From Photobacterium toruni (lineage in GTDB: Bacteria > Pseudomonadota > Gammaproteobacteria > Enterobacterales > Vibrionaceae), in NCBI RefSeq assembly GCF_024529955.1, contig NZ_AP024854.1, forward strand, positions 434,001-498,000: a stretch of 64,000 bases of DNA, written 5' to 3'. A model generated the notes under the pieces. That model worked only from the letters and a program-made list of their open reading frames with translations. It did no database searches and had not been told where the DNA came from. Both the position numbers and the translations under genes were made by a program. Positions 44,145 through 52,360 of this stretch are shown here, one piece after another; positions within the stretch are counted from its first letter, which is position 1, and the number at the start of each line of letters is the position of its first letter.

Positions 44145-45332
44145 GTGAAGCAATATGATGTGGTTATTGTTGGTGGTGCGATGGTGGGGGCATGTTTAGC
44201 GATCGCGCTTGATGAGTTAACCCAGCATCAATTACATATCGCGGTAGTTGAAGCGGTGGCCGCTGATCAAAATGGACATCCTGGCTATGATGCTCGCAGT
44301 ATCGCTGTATCTCATGGGTCGAGTCGTTTATTAGATTCAATTCAGCTGTGGCCTGCATTAGCAACGGTTGCAACTGCGATTAAACGTATTCATGTTTCTG
44401 ATCGTGGTCATGCAGGTATGGTTGAGTTATCAGCTCAACAATTGGCGGTTGATGCGTTAGGTTATGTGGTTGAATTAGCTGAAGCGGGTAAGGTTTTCCA
44501 TCATCAATTAGCGACTCGTCCACATATTGATCTATTTTGTCCCGCGAAAGTTGAACATATTGAGCGTACTCAATCAGAAGTATTGATTCGCTTAAATACC
44601 GGTAAACGGTTACGGACTAAATTAGTCGTTGCCGCTGATGGTGCAATATCTCATTGCTGTGATTTATTACATATAGGTCGCAGTGAACATGATTTTGAGC
44701 AAGTTGCAATTATTGCCAATGTCACGACTGCCGAGCCACATCAAGGTCAAGCATTTGAGCGTTTTACTCAACACGGCCCAGTGGCATTGTTACCTATGTC
44801 TCAAGGACGAAGTTCATTAGTTTGGTGTGTTGAACCTCAACAGCAAGCGCGCATAATGGCATTAACTGATCAGCAGTTTTTGGCTGAATTACAAGCGGTA
44901 TTTGGGTGGCGGCTAGGTGCATTAACGGTCGTCGGTGAACGGCATTGTTATCCGTTAATATTACGCCAAGCACAACGGTTAGTGTCACACCGTACCGCGG
45001 TGATTGGGAATGCGGCGCAAACGCTCCACCCGATTGCAGGGCAAGGATTTAACCTTGGGCTACGGGATGTAATGACGTTGGCAGAAGAGATTGCTGCTGG
45101 ATGTCAGCGTGGGGATGATATCGGATTACCTGCCGTATTAGGCCGTTATCGTGAACGACGTTTACCCGATCGCCAAGCCACAGTAGCAATGACGGCAGGT
45201 TTAGTGAGTTTATTTGCTAATGATAATCCAGCGCTTATTGCTGGGCGTAATCTGGGCTTGATGACTATGAGCCTTTCTAACACACTTCAAGCACCGCTAT
45301 TGCGCCGTGCGATGGGACAGGTAAAACGATAG
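44145..45332 (+). CDS. ubiH: 2-octaprenyl-6-methoxyphenol hydroxylase UbiH
   Basis: FAD-dependent monooxygenase of ubiquinone synthesis, 395 aa. The N-terminal FAD motif VIVGGAMVGACLAIAL, DGAISHCC loop and GNAAQTLHPIAGQGFNLGLR (second FAD site, with the N/Q variants typical of UbiH) identify it. The start is GTG at 44145, with GAAAGGGA at good distance; the ATG two bases before is out of frame. Three bases separate it from ubiI, so both are translated together. Confidence 0.95.
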   Translation: MKQYDVVIVGGAMVGACLAIALDELTQHQLHIAVVEAVAADQNGHPGYDARSIAVSHGSSRLLDSIQLWPALATVATAIKRIHVSDRGHAGMVELSAQQLAVDALGYVVELAEAGKVFHHQLATRPHIDLFCPAKVEHIERTQSEVLIRLNTGKRLRTKLVVAADGAISHCCDLLHIGRSEHDFEQVAIIANVTTAEPHQGQAFERFTQHGPVALLPMSQGRSSLVWCVEPQQQARIMALTDQQFLAELQAVFGWRLGALTVVGERHCYPLILRQAQRLVSHRTAVIGNAAQTLHPIAGQGFNLGLRDVMTLAEEIAAGCQRGDDIGLPAVLGRYRERRLPDRQATVAMTAGLVSLFANDNPALIAGRNLGLMTMSLSNTLQAPLLRRAMGQVKR

Positions 45333-45334
45333 CT

Positions 45335-46546
45335 ATGATGCAAAATGTTGATGTCGCCATTATTGGTGGTGGAATGGTGGGCTTAACGCTGGCTGCAGCG
45401 TTGGCTGATACTGAATTACGCGTCGCTGTTATTGAAGGTCAGTTACCTGATCCTGAGTTAGCGGCATTACCTGATGTTCGAGTATCGGCATTAAGTCGTG
45501 CCAGTGAACGTATTTTACGTAATGTCGGTGCTTGGAAAGGGATTTGCGATCGTCGTATGAGCCCTTACAGCAAAATGGAAGTATGGGAACAAGACAGTTT
45601 TGCGCATATTGACTTTGATGCCGAGCGGTTAGCGCAACCTAATTTGGGACATATTGTTGAAAACCGAGTGATTCAATTAGCATTACTTGATCAAGTTAAT
45701 CAGCAATCAAATGTAATTTTAATGGCACCAGATAGGTGTCAAAATATTGCCTTTGGTGAAACTGAAGCTTGGATCACATTAGCGTCTGGAAAAAACTTAA
45801 CCGCTAAATTAGTGGTGGGGGCAGATGGGGCTAATTCATGGTTGCGTCAGCATGTTGATATTCCACTGACGCATTGGGATTATGGACATAGTGCGCTGGT
45901 GGCGAATATCCGTTGTGATGAGCCACATTTACAAACGGCACGTCAAATTTTCCGCCCTGATGGTCCATTGGCTTTTCTGCCATTAGCTGAAAAAGATTTA
46001 TGTTCAATTGTATGGTCATTACCTCCAGATCAAGCACTGCAACTGTGTGATGTTAGTGATGAGGTGTTTAATCAACATCTAACTACCGCTTTTGATCTCC
46101 GTTTAGGTTTGTGTCATGTTGAAGGTGCTCGCCAAGCATTCCCGCTAAAAATGCGTTACGCCCAAGATTTTGTACGCGAACGGGTCGCTTTGGTTGGTGA
46201 TGCTGCGCACACTATTCATCCTTTAGCTGGCCAAGGTGTTAACCTCGGTTTATTAGATGCTGCGGCATTAGCGCAAGAGATTATTGGCTTGTGGCAAGTA
46301 GAAAAAGACATTGGTAAGCAAGTTAACTTACGGCACTATGAACGCTGGCGTAAAACAGAAGCGGCTAAAATGATCACGGCAATGCAGGGCTTTAAATCAC
46401 TATTTGATGGCGCACATCCCGCTAAAAAATTAGTTCGTGATTTGGGAATGTTATTTGCAAATACGGCTCCCGGTGTTAAAGATGAATTCATGCGACGAGC
46501 ATTAGGATTAAGCGGCGAATTACCTGAATTAGCCCGCCATAAGTAG
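45335..46546 (+). CDS. ubiI: 2-octaprenylphenol hydroxylase UbiI
   Basis: Second FAD hydroxylase of ubiquinone synthesis (C5 hydroxylation; VisC), 403 aa. FAD motif VAIIGGGMVGLTLAAAL, GADGANSWLR and VALVGDAAHTIHPLAGQGVN. It differs from UbiH by the DAAHT motif. Its own terminator (46582-46616) lies before gcvH. Both ubi hydroxylases work in the membrane-associated Ubi complex. Confidence 0.95.
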   Translation: MMQNVDVAIIGGGMVGLTLAAALADTELRVAVIEGQLPDPELAALPDVRVSALSRASERILRNVGAWKGICDRRMSPYSKMEVWEQDSFAHIDFDAERLAQPNLGHIVENRVIQLALLDQVNQQSNVILMAPDRCQNIAFGETEAWITLASGKNLTAKLVVGADGANSWLRQHVDIPLTHWDYGHSALVANIRCDEPHLQTARQIFRPDGPLAFLPLAEKDLCSIVWSLPPDQALQLCDVSDEVFNQHLTTAFDLRLGLCHVEGARQAFPLKMRYAQDFVRERVALVGDAAHTIHPLAGQGVNLGLLDAAALAQEIIGLWQVEKDIGKQVNLRHYERWRKTEAAKMITAMQGFKSLFDGAHPAKKLVRDLGMLFANTAPGVKDEFMRRALGLSGELPELARHK

Positions 46547-46581
46547 TCTCTAATTTTCGGCACCTTTGAGTCATTTGTTAG

Positions 46582-46616
46582 TAAACCGTATGATTTTTTA
46601 TTACGGTTTTTTTTTG
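46582..46616 (+). terminator. ubiI terminator
   Basis: AAACCGTA (46583-46590) pairs with TACGGTTT (46602-46609), then T-run. Confidence 0.85.
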
Positions 46617-46704
46617 TTTTCATATTGAGCAAAAGATATTTTATCACCTACAGTAAATAGAGTGATAATGCCCTACTAATTGTGAGCTTAAAAAGGATGT
46701 GAGA

Positions 46705-47097
46705 ATGAGCGATGTGCCCTCAGAATTAAAATATACCCATACTCATGAATGGTTGCGCGATGAAGGTGATGGAATTTATACCGTTGGTATTAGTGATCAT
46801 GCTCAAGCGTTGTTAGGCGATATGGTTTTTATTGATCTTCCAGATAGCGGAGATGCCGTTGATGGCGGTGAGGAGTGTGCAATTATTGAGTCTGTAAAAT
46901 CGGCATCTGATATTTATGCGCCCTGTACTGGAACAATAATAACAATTAATGATGATCTTGATACTACGCCTGAGTTAGTCAATAACGATCCTTATGGGGA
47001 TGGATGGTTATTTCAAATTCGTATTGATGTTGAAGCTGATATTGATGAACTGCTTGATGCTGAAGATTATTTAGCGATTATTGCTGATGATGAATAG
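46705..47097 (+). CDS. gcvH: Glycine cleavage system H protein, solitary
   Basis: Lipoyl carrier of the glycine cleavage system, 130 aa. The lipoylation motif [13 protein letters not shown] carries the modified lysine; [20 protein letters not shown] and [13 protein letters not shown] match GcvH. The ATG at 46705 has AAGGA 7 bases upstream; the earlier in-frame GTG is too close. E. coli has gcvT-gcvH-gcvP right after ubiI; here only H remains, flanked by its own terminators. It could still serve gcvT/gcvP elsewhere, or act as a lipoate relay. Confidence 0.93.
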   Translation: MSDVPSELKYTHTHEWLRDEGDGIYTVGISDHAQALLGDMVFIDLPDSGDAVDGGEECAIIESVKSASDIYAPCTGTIITINDDLDTTPELVNNDPYGDGWLFQIRIDVEADIDELLDAEDYLAIIADDE

Positions 47098-47108
47098 CGG
47101 CAATAATA

Positions 47109-47142
47109 TCAAAGCCCACATGCAAAGTGAGGTGGGCTTTAT
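47109..47142 (+). terminator. gcvH terminator
   Basis: AAAGCCCAC (47111-47119) pairs with GTGGGCTTT (47132-47140). Confidence 0.85.
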
Positions 47143-47173
47143 TCTTGTTGTTTAGTTAATTTTTAGTTTTGAC

Positions 47174-47377
47174 TTAATAAATCTCACGTAGACGTTTAAT
47201 TTCTAAGTTAACCTCGTTAACTGTATCATAATGATGTTGTTGGGCTTTTAACGGCACTAACAAGATTCCTTTCTCAAAATGATAGCCACCACGACCATCA
47301 ATATAAATTCTTCCTTTAAATATACGACTAACATGCTTGGCGATTAGTTTAGGCAAGTAGCGTTTGAACATCCGCAT
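47174..47377 (-). CDS. Conserved small basic protein, unknown
   Basis: 67-aa basic protein: MRMFKRYLPKLIAKHVSRIF then KGRIYIDGRGGYHFEKGILL and a helical end (VNEVNLEIKRLREIY). The composition and length look like a conserved Vibrionaceae small protein, but I cannot name a family. A glycine-rich turn (DGRGG) lies between two predicted strands. Convergent with gcvH. Confidence 0.6.
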   Translation of the reverse strand: MRMFKRYLPKLIAKHVSRIFKGRIYIDGRGGYHFEKGILLVPLKAQQHHYDTVNEVNLEIKRLREIY

Positions 47378-47865
47378 AATACAATTTAACTCCGACCATC
47401 CTGGCGATTAACGGGGCTAAGTATACGTTAAATCGCATGACACTTCTGTGACATTATTAGCATAAATTTAACGATAAGTTTCATTCGTCGGCGGATTAAA
47501 TAACTTTAAAGGAACTATTTAGAACAATATTCTGATATTGGTGTTTTTTTGGGGTCAGTACATATTATTTTAATATTCTAAATAGTCTTTTTTTTACGAT
47601 GATAGCAACCTGTTCAACGATCTTTAAGTTAAGTCGATTCGTTGCGGGCGTTTTTTATACGCTCGGTGTTATTTATAGGCAACAATGTTAATAATAAATT
47701 GACTCATATTTCGATATTTTATGCTGATTTTTTTGTGCGTAGCTTTGCGATGATAAATGTACTGATTAAATTTATGATTTAGATCTGTATTTATGATCCT
47801 AGATCAATACTATGTTTTTGGCGTATGCCAATAATAAACCTTGATTGAGAGAGGTTTTTATCATT
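47378..47865. other. AT-rich gap before the DUF134 gene
   Basis: About 490 bases, no gene seen. A near-palindrome ATGATCCTAGATCAA (47793-47807) lies about 60 bases before the DUF134 start and could be an operator. Confidence 0.5.
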
Positions 47866-48165
47866 ATGGCAAGACCTAAAATTGTAAGAAAGATCAGTTG
47901 TCGCCCCGCTTATAGTTGCTTTAAACCTAATGGTGTACCGATGAAGCAATTACCTCGACTTGTGTTAGCTAGTGACGAGTTAGAGGCATTAAGATTGGTC
48001 GATATGTTAGGTTTGCAACAGCTTGAAGCCGCACAACAATTAGGTGTTTCTCGGCAAACCTTGGGCAATATTGTTGCACGAGGGCGGCACAAGGTGGCGC
48101 AGGCGTTAGTGATGGGAATGGCATTAGAATTAGCAACAGATCATACTCAAAATACAGAGGATTAA
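47866..48165 (+). CDS. DUF134 helix-turn-helix protein
   Basis: 99-aa protein of the DUF134/UPF0251 family, with MARPKIVRKISCRPAYSCFK at the start and a sigma-70 region 4-like helix-turn-helix: VLASDELEALRLVDMLGLQQ, AAQQLGVSRQTLGNIVARGR. The conserved cysteines near the N-terminus (C13, C19) may bind metal. I start at MARPK (47866); seven upstream codons are not conserved. It is the first gene of a three-gene run with a NifX-like and an NqrM-like protein, so is probably their regulator. Confidence 0.88.
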   Translation: MARPKIVRKISCRPAYSCFKPNGVPMKQLPRLVLASDELEALRLVDMLGLQQLEAAQQLGVSRQTLGNIVARGRHKVAQALVMGMALELATDHTQNTED

Positions 48166-48168
48166 TAT

Positions 48169-48639
48169 ATGTTAACTGCGATTGCGTTAACGCCAAGAGA
48201 TCAAATTGCAGGGCATTTTGGTAAAGCGGCTATGTTTGCAATATATGATCAACAAGGTCAATTGATCGATCGGATTCAAAACAGTGGTAGTCGAGAGTTA
48301 GGCTGTAAACATAAAAAGATATTGCAACGACAACTGGCCGCAATGAATGTAACTGAAATTGTATTAGGTAATATTGGTACTCGATCTTTAGCGCGTTTAT
48401 TACAAGCTGGATTTAATGTTAGTCGAGTTGCCCCAAGAACATCAGTTGCTGATTTTTTGGCGGGTAATGTAAACAAAGAAGCATTATTAACGGCAGAACA
48501 AGGTCGTGCTTGTAAGCGTGAAAAAGGCGCATGTGGTTGTGGCTGCGGTACAAAAAAATCTGCACCTGCTGTAGCAAAAGTTGGAATGCTTAGTTCGTCA
48601 TTTAGTCAGCTAGGTAAAATTGGAGGTTTAAAACTATGA
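48169..48639 (+). CDS. NifX/NifB-type iron-molybdenum-cofactor-domain protein
   Basis: 156 aa, with the dinitrogenase FeMo-cofactor biosynthesis fold: AIALTPRDQIAGHFGKAAMF (the IAGHFG motif is the family hallmark), then VTEIVLGNIGTRSLARLLQA. The C-terminus adds an uncommon Cys-rich tail, CKREKGACGCGCG, that could hold a metal or Fe-S cluster. No nitrogenase genes are near. Starting 3 bases after the DUF134 gene and overlapping nqrM by 4 bases, it is in one operon with both. A role in iron or Fe-S handling is inferred. Confidence 0.87.
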   Translation: MLTAIALTPRDQIAGHFGKAAMFAIYDQQGQLIDRIQNSGSRELGCKHKKILQRQLAAMNVTEIVLGNIGTRSLARLLQAGFNVSRVAPRTSVADFLAGNVNKEALLTAEQGRACKREKGACGCGCGTKKSAPAVAKVGMLSSSFSQLGKIGGLKL

Positions 48640-48839
48640 CCACATTTTTACTGACATTAGGTGTCTTTTTTATCGTGATTTTAGCCATGGCGATTGGGTG
48701 GTTTGTTAAACGTCAAACAATCAGCGGTAGCTGTGGCGGGTTAGCAAATGTGGGTGTGGATAAAGAGTGTAATTGTGATGAACCTTGCGATGAACATAAA
48801 CTTTATCAAATTCAAGAGCCAAATAGCCGCTCGCATTAA
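48636..48839 (+). CDS. nqrM: NqrM family protein (Na+-NQR maturation)
   Basis: 67-aa protein: one N-terminal transmembrane helix (TTFLLTLGVFFIVILAMAIG) followed by a Cys-rich segment, SGSCGGLANVGVDKECNCDE with PCDEHK. This is the DUF539/NqrM pattern; NqrM supplies the iron centre of the sodium-pumping NADH:quinone oxidoreductase. In vibrios it normally sits after nqrF-apbE. Here it is coupled by ATGA overlap to the NifX-like gene, so it may be a relocated or second copy. Confidence 0.85.
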   Translation: MTTFLLTLGVFFIVILAMAIGWFVKRQTISGSCGGLANVGVDKECNCDEPCDEHKLYQIQEPNSRSH

Positions 48840-48876
48840 TTGTACCAATATAGATATCGCAAACTCAGGGATTACT

Positions 48877-48898
48877 GGCAGGGCGCGTGTGCTCTGCC
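48877..48898. terminator. Hairpin between nqrM and the LysR gene
   Basis: GGCAGGGC (48877-48884) pairs with GCTCTGCC (48891-48898), one G-T pair, weak T content. Between convergent genes. Confidence 0.5.
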
Positions 48899-48905
48899 GC
48901 TGTAT

Positions 48906-49859
48906 TTATTGCCCTGCACGAAGTTGTTCCACTTGGGTTATTACTGCGTTAGCAACGATTTGGCGTAGCCATTGATTGCGAGGGTGATTACTGTTTCGAT
49001 GGAGCCATAATAATCGAATATCAAAATCCGCAATCGCGACAGGGGGAGGACATTGGGTTAATTGGTCGTTGAAAATATCCAGCTGTGCCATCAAGCGTGA
49101 TACGACACAAATTAAATCTCGACCACTTAATAGGTGACGAATAGTCAGAAAGTTATGCGAACCAACAGCGACTTGACGTTGAAAGCCTTGTCGGTTTAAT
49201 TGGACATCAACCTGCGTTGTTAATTTACCATCTGGGCTGACAAGTGCATGAGGATGATGACTGTATTGCTTGAGGCTGACATTATCACTTAATCCTGTTG
49301 CTCGTTGATCATAAAGACATACATGATCTTCGGTATAGAGATACTGATGTTCAATATCTTTTCCCATATCGGTCATGGAGCCAATGACTACATCTATTCG
49401 ATGTTGATTAAAATCAGTGTGATAGCTATGACGATCAACATTAACAAAGCTCAGTTGGCATTGTGGTGCTTGATGGTGAATTGCATCATACAGCGTGGGG
49501 GCAAATAATAATTCAGCATAATCGGTTAGGCCTATTTTAAGGGTGCCACAAAAATCAGCAGGTATAAATGTACTTGGTCGCAGTAGTTCATTGGTCACTA
49601 ATGACAAAATCGTATCGACGGTAGTGGCATGTTCTAATGCGGTTTGAGTGGGTAACATTTGATGGCCATGACGCTCAAACAACGGGTCATTTAATAAACG
49701 GCGTAAACGCGATAAATTATGGCTCATTGCTGACTGCCCAATGGCTAATTTATTGGCAGCTTTAGTTACACTACGGGTGTCCATTAGTGCTGCAAAGGCA
49801 ATCAACAAATTAAGATCGACACCACGCCAATTGATATTGTGGTCATGATGGTTAGCCAT
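48906..49859 (-). CDS. LysR-family transcriptional regulator
   Basis: 317-aa regulator. The N-terminal winged helix is clear: VDLNLLIAFAALMDTRSVTK, AANKLAIGQSAMSHNLSRLR with RLLNDPLFERHGHQMLPT. The effector-binding domain follows (from about residue 100). N-terminal His-rich MANHHDHN is unusual. No divergent target gene adjoins it, so its regulon is unknown; the sequence resembles the NodD/LeuO-type subgroup in which the second helix ends in DPLF. Confidence 0.9.
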   Translation of the reverse strand: MANHHDHNINWRGVDLNLLIAFAALMDTRSVTKAANKLAIGQSAMSHNLSRLRRLLNDPLFERHGHQMLPTQTALEHATTVDTILSLVTNELLRPSTFIPADFCGTLKIGLTDYAELLFAPTLYDAIHHQAPQCQLSFVNVDRHSYHTDFNQHRIDVVIGSMTDMGKDIEHQYLYTEDHVCLYDQRATGLSDNVSLKQYSHHPHALVSPDGKLTTQVDVQLNRQGFQRQVAVGSHNFLTIRHLLSGRDLICVVSRLMAQLDIFNDQLTQCPPPVAIADFDIRLLWLHRNSNHPRNQWLRQIVANAVITQVEQLRAGQ

Positions 49860-49934
49860 TGCCTATTCCTTACTGTTTGATTAAACCTACGACATGCTAA
49901 TGCATGCCGCAGATTGCGTTATTATGATTGCTAA

Positions 49935-50420
49935 TTAAGCTTGAACTCGACAAATATCAGCGATCATTGGATCGCATAATATTAATAAATCATCAGTAGC
50001 AATCTCAATGCCAGCCATGCGATCGCCGCTACTGATATTGACTTTTTCAATGGCTGTAAGTGTATGATCAAACACAATGACCAGTGGGCGTTTTAACCCT
50101 AGCGGTGCCACCGTTCCTATGACTAAACCGGTGACTTTTTCAACTTCAGCCGCATCAGCACAAGTCATGCGCTGACAATCTAATAATGCCCGTACTTTTT
50201 TGGGATCCACAGCCTGTGGTCCTGGAACACATGCCAGTACATGAAATCCAGACATATCTTTGAGCAATATTGATTTCACCATATGCTGAGGATCGACCCC
50301 ACGTTCAGCCGCTGCTTCAGCGATGGTTTTCGCGGGTTTAGTATGAGGCAAGATACGGTAATCTACCCCTTCATCAATCAATAACCGTGTTACGGTGGTA
50401 TCTATAGAACTATTCAGCAT
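49935..50420 (-). CDS. ybaK: YbaK/ProX-type aminoacyl-tRNA deacylase
   Basis: 161-aa trans-editing protein related to YbaK, which hydrolyses mischarged Cys-tRNA(Pro). MLNSSIDTTVTRLLIDEGVD, then HTKPAKTIAEAAAERGVDPQ, VKSILLKDMSGFHVLACVPG and VTGLVIGTVAPLGLKRPLVI are family blocks. The ORF is open further upstream but that part overlaps ygfZ; starting at 50420 gives family length with an 11-base overlap of the ygfZ end, so coupled translation is likely. Substrate could be another aminoacyl-tRNA. Confidence 0.87.
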   Translation of the reverse strand: MLNSSIDTTVTRLLIDEGVDYRILPHTKPAKTIAEAAAERGVDPQHMVKSILLKDMSGFHVLACVPGPQAVDPKKVRALLDCQRMTCADAAEVEKVTGLVIGTVAPLGLKRPLVIVFDHTLTAIEKVNISSGDRMAGIEIATDDLLILCDPMIADICRVQA

Positions 50421-51390
50421 TAAGATCATACGGTAAATCAAGTTTATGCCAAAGAGCATCTGGGTGGGTGGCAAAACGGAACTGGCTATCGTCATCGAGA
50501 TCGTTTGGTAATACGACCAGTGCAATAGCTTGGTCATCAGCATAGTGATAGCCACAAATAACAGTGCCACCGTTACGCCAATTTTCACCAACACTGCGTT
50601 CTAATGCATTACCAGCTTGTGGGCATTGAGTCGCAGCCCCCATTAAAATATACATGGCGCGCTTATTGATGCCACGGTACTTAGCACGCGCGACGGTTTC
50701 TTGGCCGGTATAGCAACCTTTTTTAAAACTAATCCCACCCACGGCTTGTAAGTTTACTGCTTGAGGAATGAATTCAAGTTCAGTGGTGTTATCAATGCGA
50801 GGCAGTGCTGCTTTAATATCGTATAAATTCCATAACGCATCAGTGGTATATATGGCGTCAGGTGCTAGTGTCGTAATAACGGCATCTGCTTGTTCTTCGG
50901 TGGTAATGATCAACCAACGCTCGTTATCTACTTTTACAACGGTAGTATTATCGTTATGACGCACATCAGCATCACCACTGAAATGACGATCGATCATTGT
51001 TTGAGCTTGTGTACCTGTAAGTCCTAAAATAACGGCAGTCGTTTGAGTTATTTCTGTTTTAGAAAATACCGCATATTTTTTTAACTCAGGTAATTGGGTT
51101 GCCATGACACTTTGGCGTTGAACGAAACCATAACCATTCTGATAATGAAAAATACGCATAATTGAACGTAATTTTCCTTTAGCGTCACAATGCCCAGCAA
51201 AGGTTGATTTATCTGCTGTTAATGACACCACATCACAAGTTAACTGACCTTGTAAGTAAGACTTACTGTCAGGGCCAACGAGTGTCACCATTCCCCACTC
51301 ACTGAGGTTGATTATTGCTAAATCAGGTAGTGAATCCGTTGTGCTTAATGCGAACGGGGTAAAAGTGTATTGAGTTGACCAAGTGCTCAT
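50410..51390 (-). CDS. ygfZ: tRNA-modifying protein YgfZ (folate-binding, IbaG-linked Fe-S)
   Basis: 326-aa homologue of the folate-dependent Fe-S maintenance factor needed by MiaB and other radical-SAM enzymes. The strictly conserved motif is present: SFKKGCYTGQETVARAKYRG with the essential Cys. Early LSEWGMVTLVGPDSKSYLQG and GHCDAKGKLRSIMRIF also match. I start at MSTWSTQY (51390). Divergent from sdhE-ygfX, as in E. coli. Confidence 0.95.
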   Translation of the reverse strand: MSTWSTQYTFTPFALSTTDSLPDLAIINLSEWGMVTLVGPDSKSYLQGQLTCDVVSLTADKSTFAGHCDAKGKLRSIMRIFHYQNGYGFVQRQSVMATQLPELKKYAVFSKTEITQTTAVILGLTGTQAQTMIDRHFSGDADVRHNDNTTVVKVDNERWLIITTEEQADAVITTLAPDAIYTTDALWNLYDIKAALPRIDNTTELEFIPQAVNLQAVGGISFKKGCYTGQETVARAKYRGINKRAMYILMGAATQCPQAGNALERSVGENWRNGGTVICGYHYADDQAIALVVLPNDLDDDSQFRFATHPDALWHKLDLPYDLNAE

Positions 51391-51642
51391 AATGGTATCC
51401 ACTAATGCTGTAATGATTACGCTATGTTATACCAACTGAGCAAAATAATTAACTCTGGTTATCTGATGGGTTAATTGGATGTTTTTATTCGGCGCAATAA
51501 TGGTGGGTTAGGTCTCATCTTGAGGGATTATTTGTGCTAGCGCATGGTCGTTATTAAGCTTGACTGTTACTCTGTTGGTAACGGAAATACGCTTAGTATT
51601 CGATTGTCAGTGAGCCATTAGGCGCACAATTAGAGGTTATGT

Positions 51643-51903
51643 ATGTTAGGTGCAGAAGAAAAGGCCCGCGTAAAATGGGCATGTCGTCGTGGCATGCTAG
51701 AACTTGACGTGTTGGTGATGCCATTTTTTGAAGAGTGTTTTGAGGATTTATCAGAGCAGCAGCAACGTGATTTTATTTCTCTACTAACGTGTGATGATCC
51801 TGATTTATTTAAATGGATGATGCAGCATGGCCGCAGTGATAACGCTGCTCATGCGATGATGGTTGATAAAATCGTTGCCCATAACAACAGCAAGCTACGT
51901 TGA
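51643..51903 (+). CDS. sdhE: FAD assembly factor SdhE
   Basis: 86-aa protein that helps attach FAD covalently to the flavoprotein subunit of succinate dehydrogenase and fumarate reductase. The RGMxE motif is here as RRGMLELDVLVMPFFE. The C-terminus (CDDPDLFKWMMQHGRSDN) is typical. ygfX overlaps its end. Confidence 0.96.
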   Translation: MLGAEEKARVKWACRRGMLELDVLVMPFFEECFEDLSEQQQRDFISLLTCDDPDLFKWMMQHGRSDNAAHAMMVDKIVAHNNSKLR

Positions 51904-52282
51904 TTTAAAGCTTAACTTATCCCCGCGACTGAACACTGCACTGAGTCTATTTTATCTCGGTGCAGTGCTATTATTATTGTTTGTCCCGCCTGTTTTTTTG
52001 CCATTGAGTTATTTTTTTGCGGAAGCATTATTTTTTGAATGGCAACGAATGTATCACTATTATTTGCATCAACAAGGACCACTACGACTTTATAGTGATG
52101 GTAGCCTTTGTTGGCATGATCACGGTGGCGATTTAATCGCTATAAAATTAGTGACTCGGTGGCTGGTGGTATTGTCAGTTACACATAACAGAAATCAGTG
52201 GCTAATCATTTGTTATGACGGTTGTGATGTGACTCAGTATCGCCAATTAAAAATGTTTATTCATTTAGGACTATTAAAATGA
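51863..52282 (+). CDS. ygfX: YgfX/CptA inner-membrane protein
   Basis: 139-aa membrane protein with two hydrophobic helices in the N-terminal half (about residues 26-55), followed by a soluble part (LRLYSDGSLCWHDHGGDLIA, LIICYDGCDVTQYRQLKMFI). In E. coli YgfX with YgfY was reported as a toxin-antitoxin pair; that is disputed since YgfY is SdhE. It reads from a TTG at 51863, overlapping sdhE by 41 bases; TTG at 51875 is an alternative. No ATG serves. Confidence 0.85.
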   Translation: MIKSLPITTASYVDLKLNLSPRLNTALSLFYLGAVLLLLFVPPVFLPLSYFFAEALFFEWQRMYHYYLHQQGPLRLYSDGSLCWHDHGGDLIAIKLVTRWLVVLSVTHNRNQWLIICYDGCDVTQYRQLKMFIHLGLLK

Positions 52283-52301
52283 GGCACTCTCAACAATAAC
52301 C

Positions 52302-52337
52302 AATGGTGCTAATATTGCAATTAGCACCATTGTCTTG
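52302..52337. terminator. Hairpin between ygfX and nadB
   Basis: CAATGGTGCTAAT and ATTAGCACCATTG form a perfect 13-bp stem between convergent genes. T content after it is low. Confidence 0.65.
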
Positions 52338-52360
52338 AAAAAAGTATTGTTTACTCGCCG

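Noticed and set aside
47793..47807. FNR-like palindrome upstream of the DUF134 gene
   Set aside because: Half-sites ATGAT and ATCAA are five bases apart rather than four and the left one is imperfect, so I do not call it FNR.
51643..52282. sdhE-ygfX as a toxin-antitoxin system
   Set aside because: Although once described so in E. coli, SdhE's role in flavinylation is well supported and the RGMxE motif is intact here, so I annotate the metabolic function.
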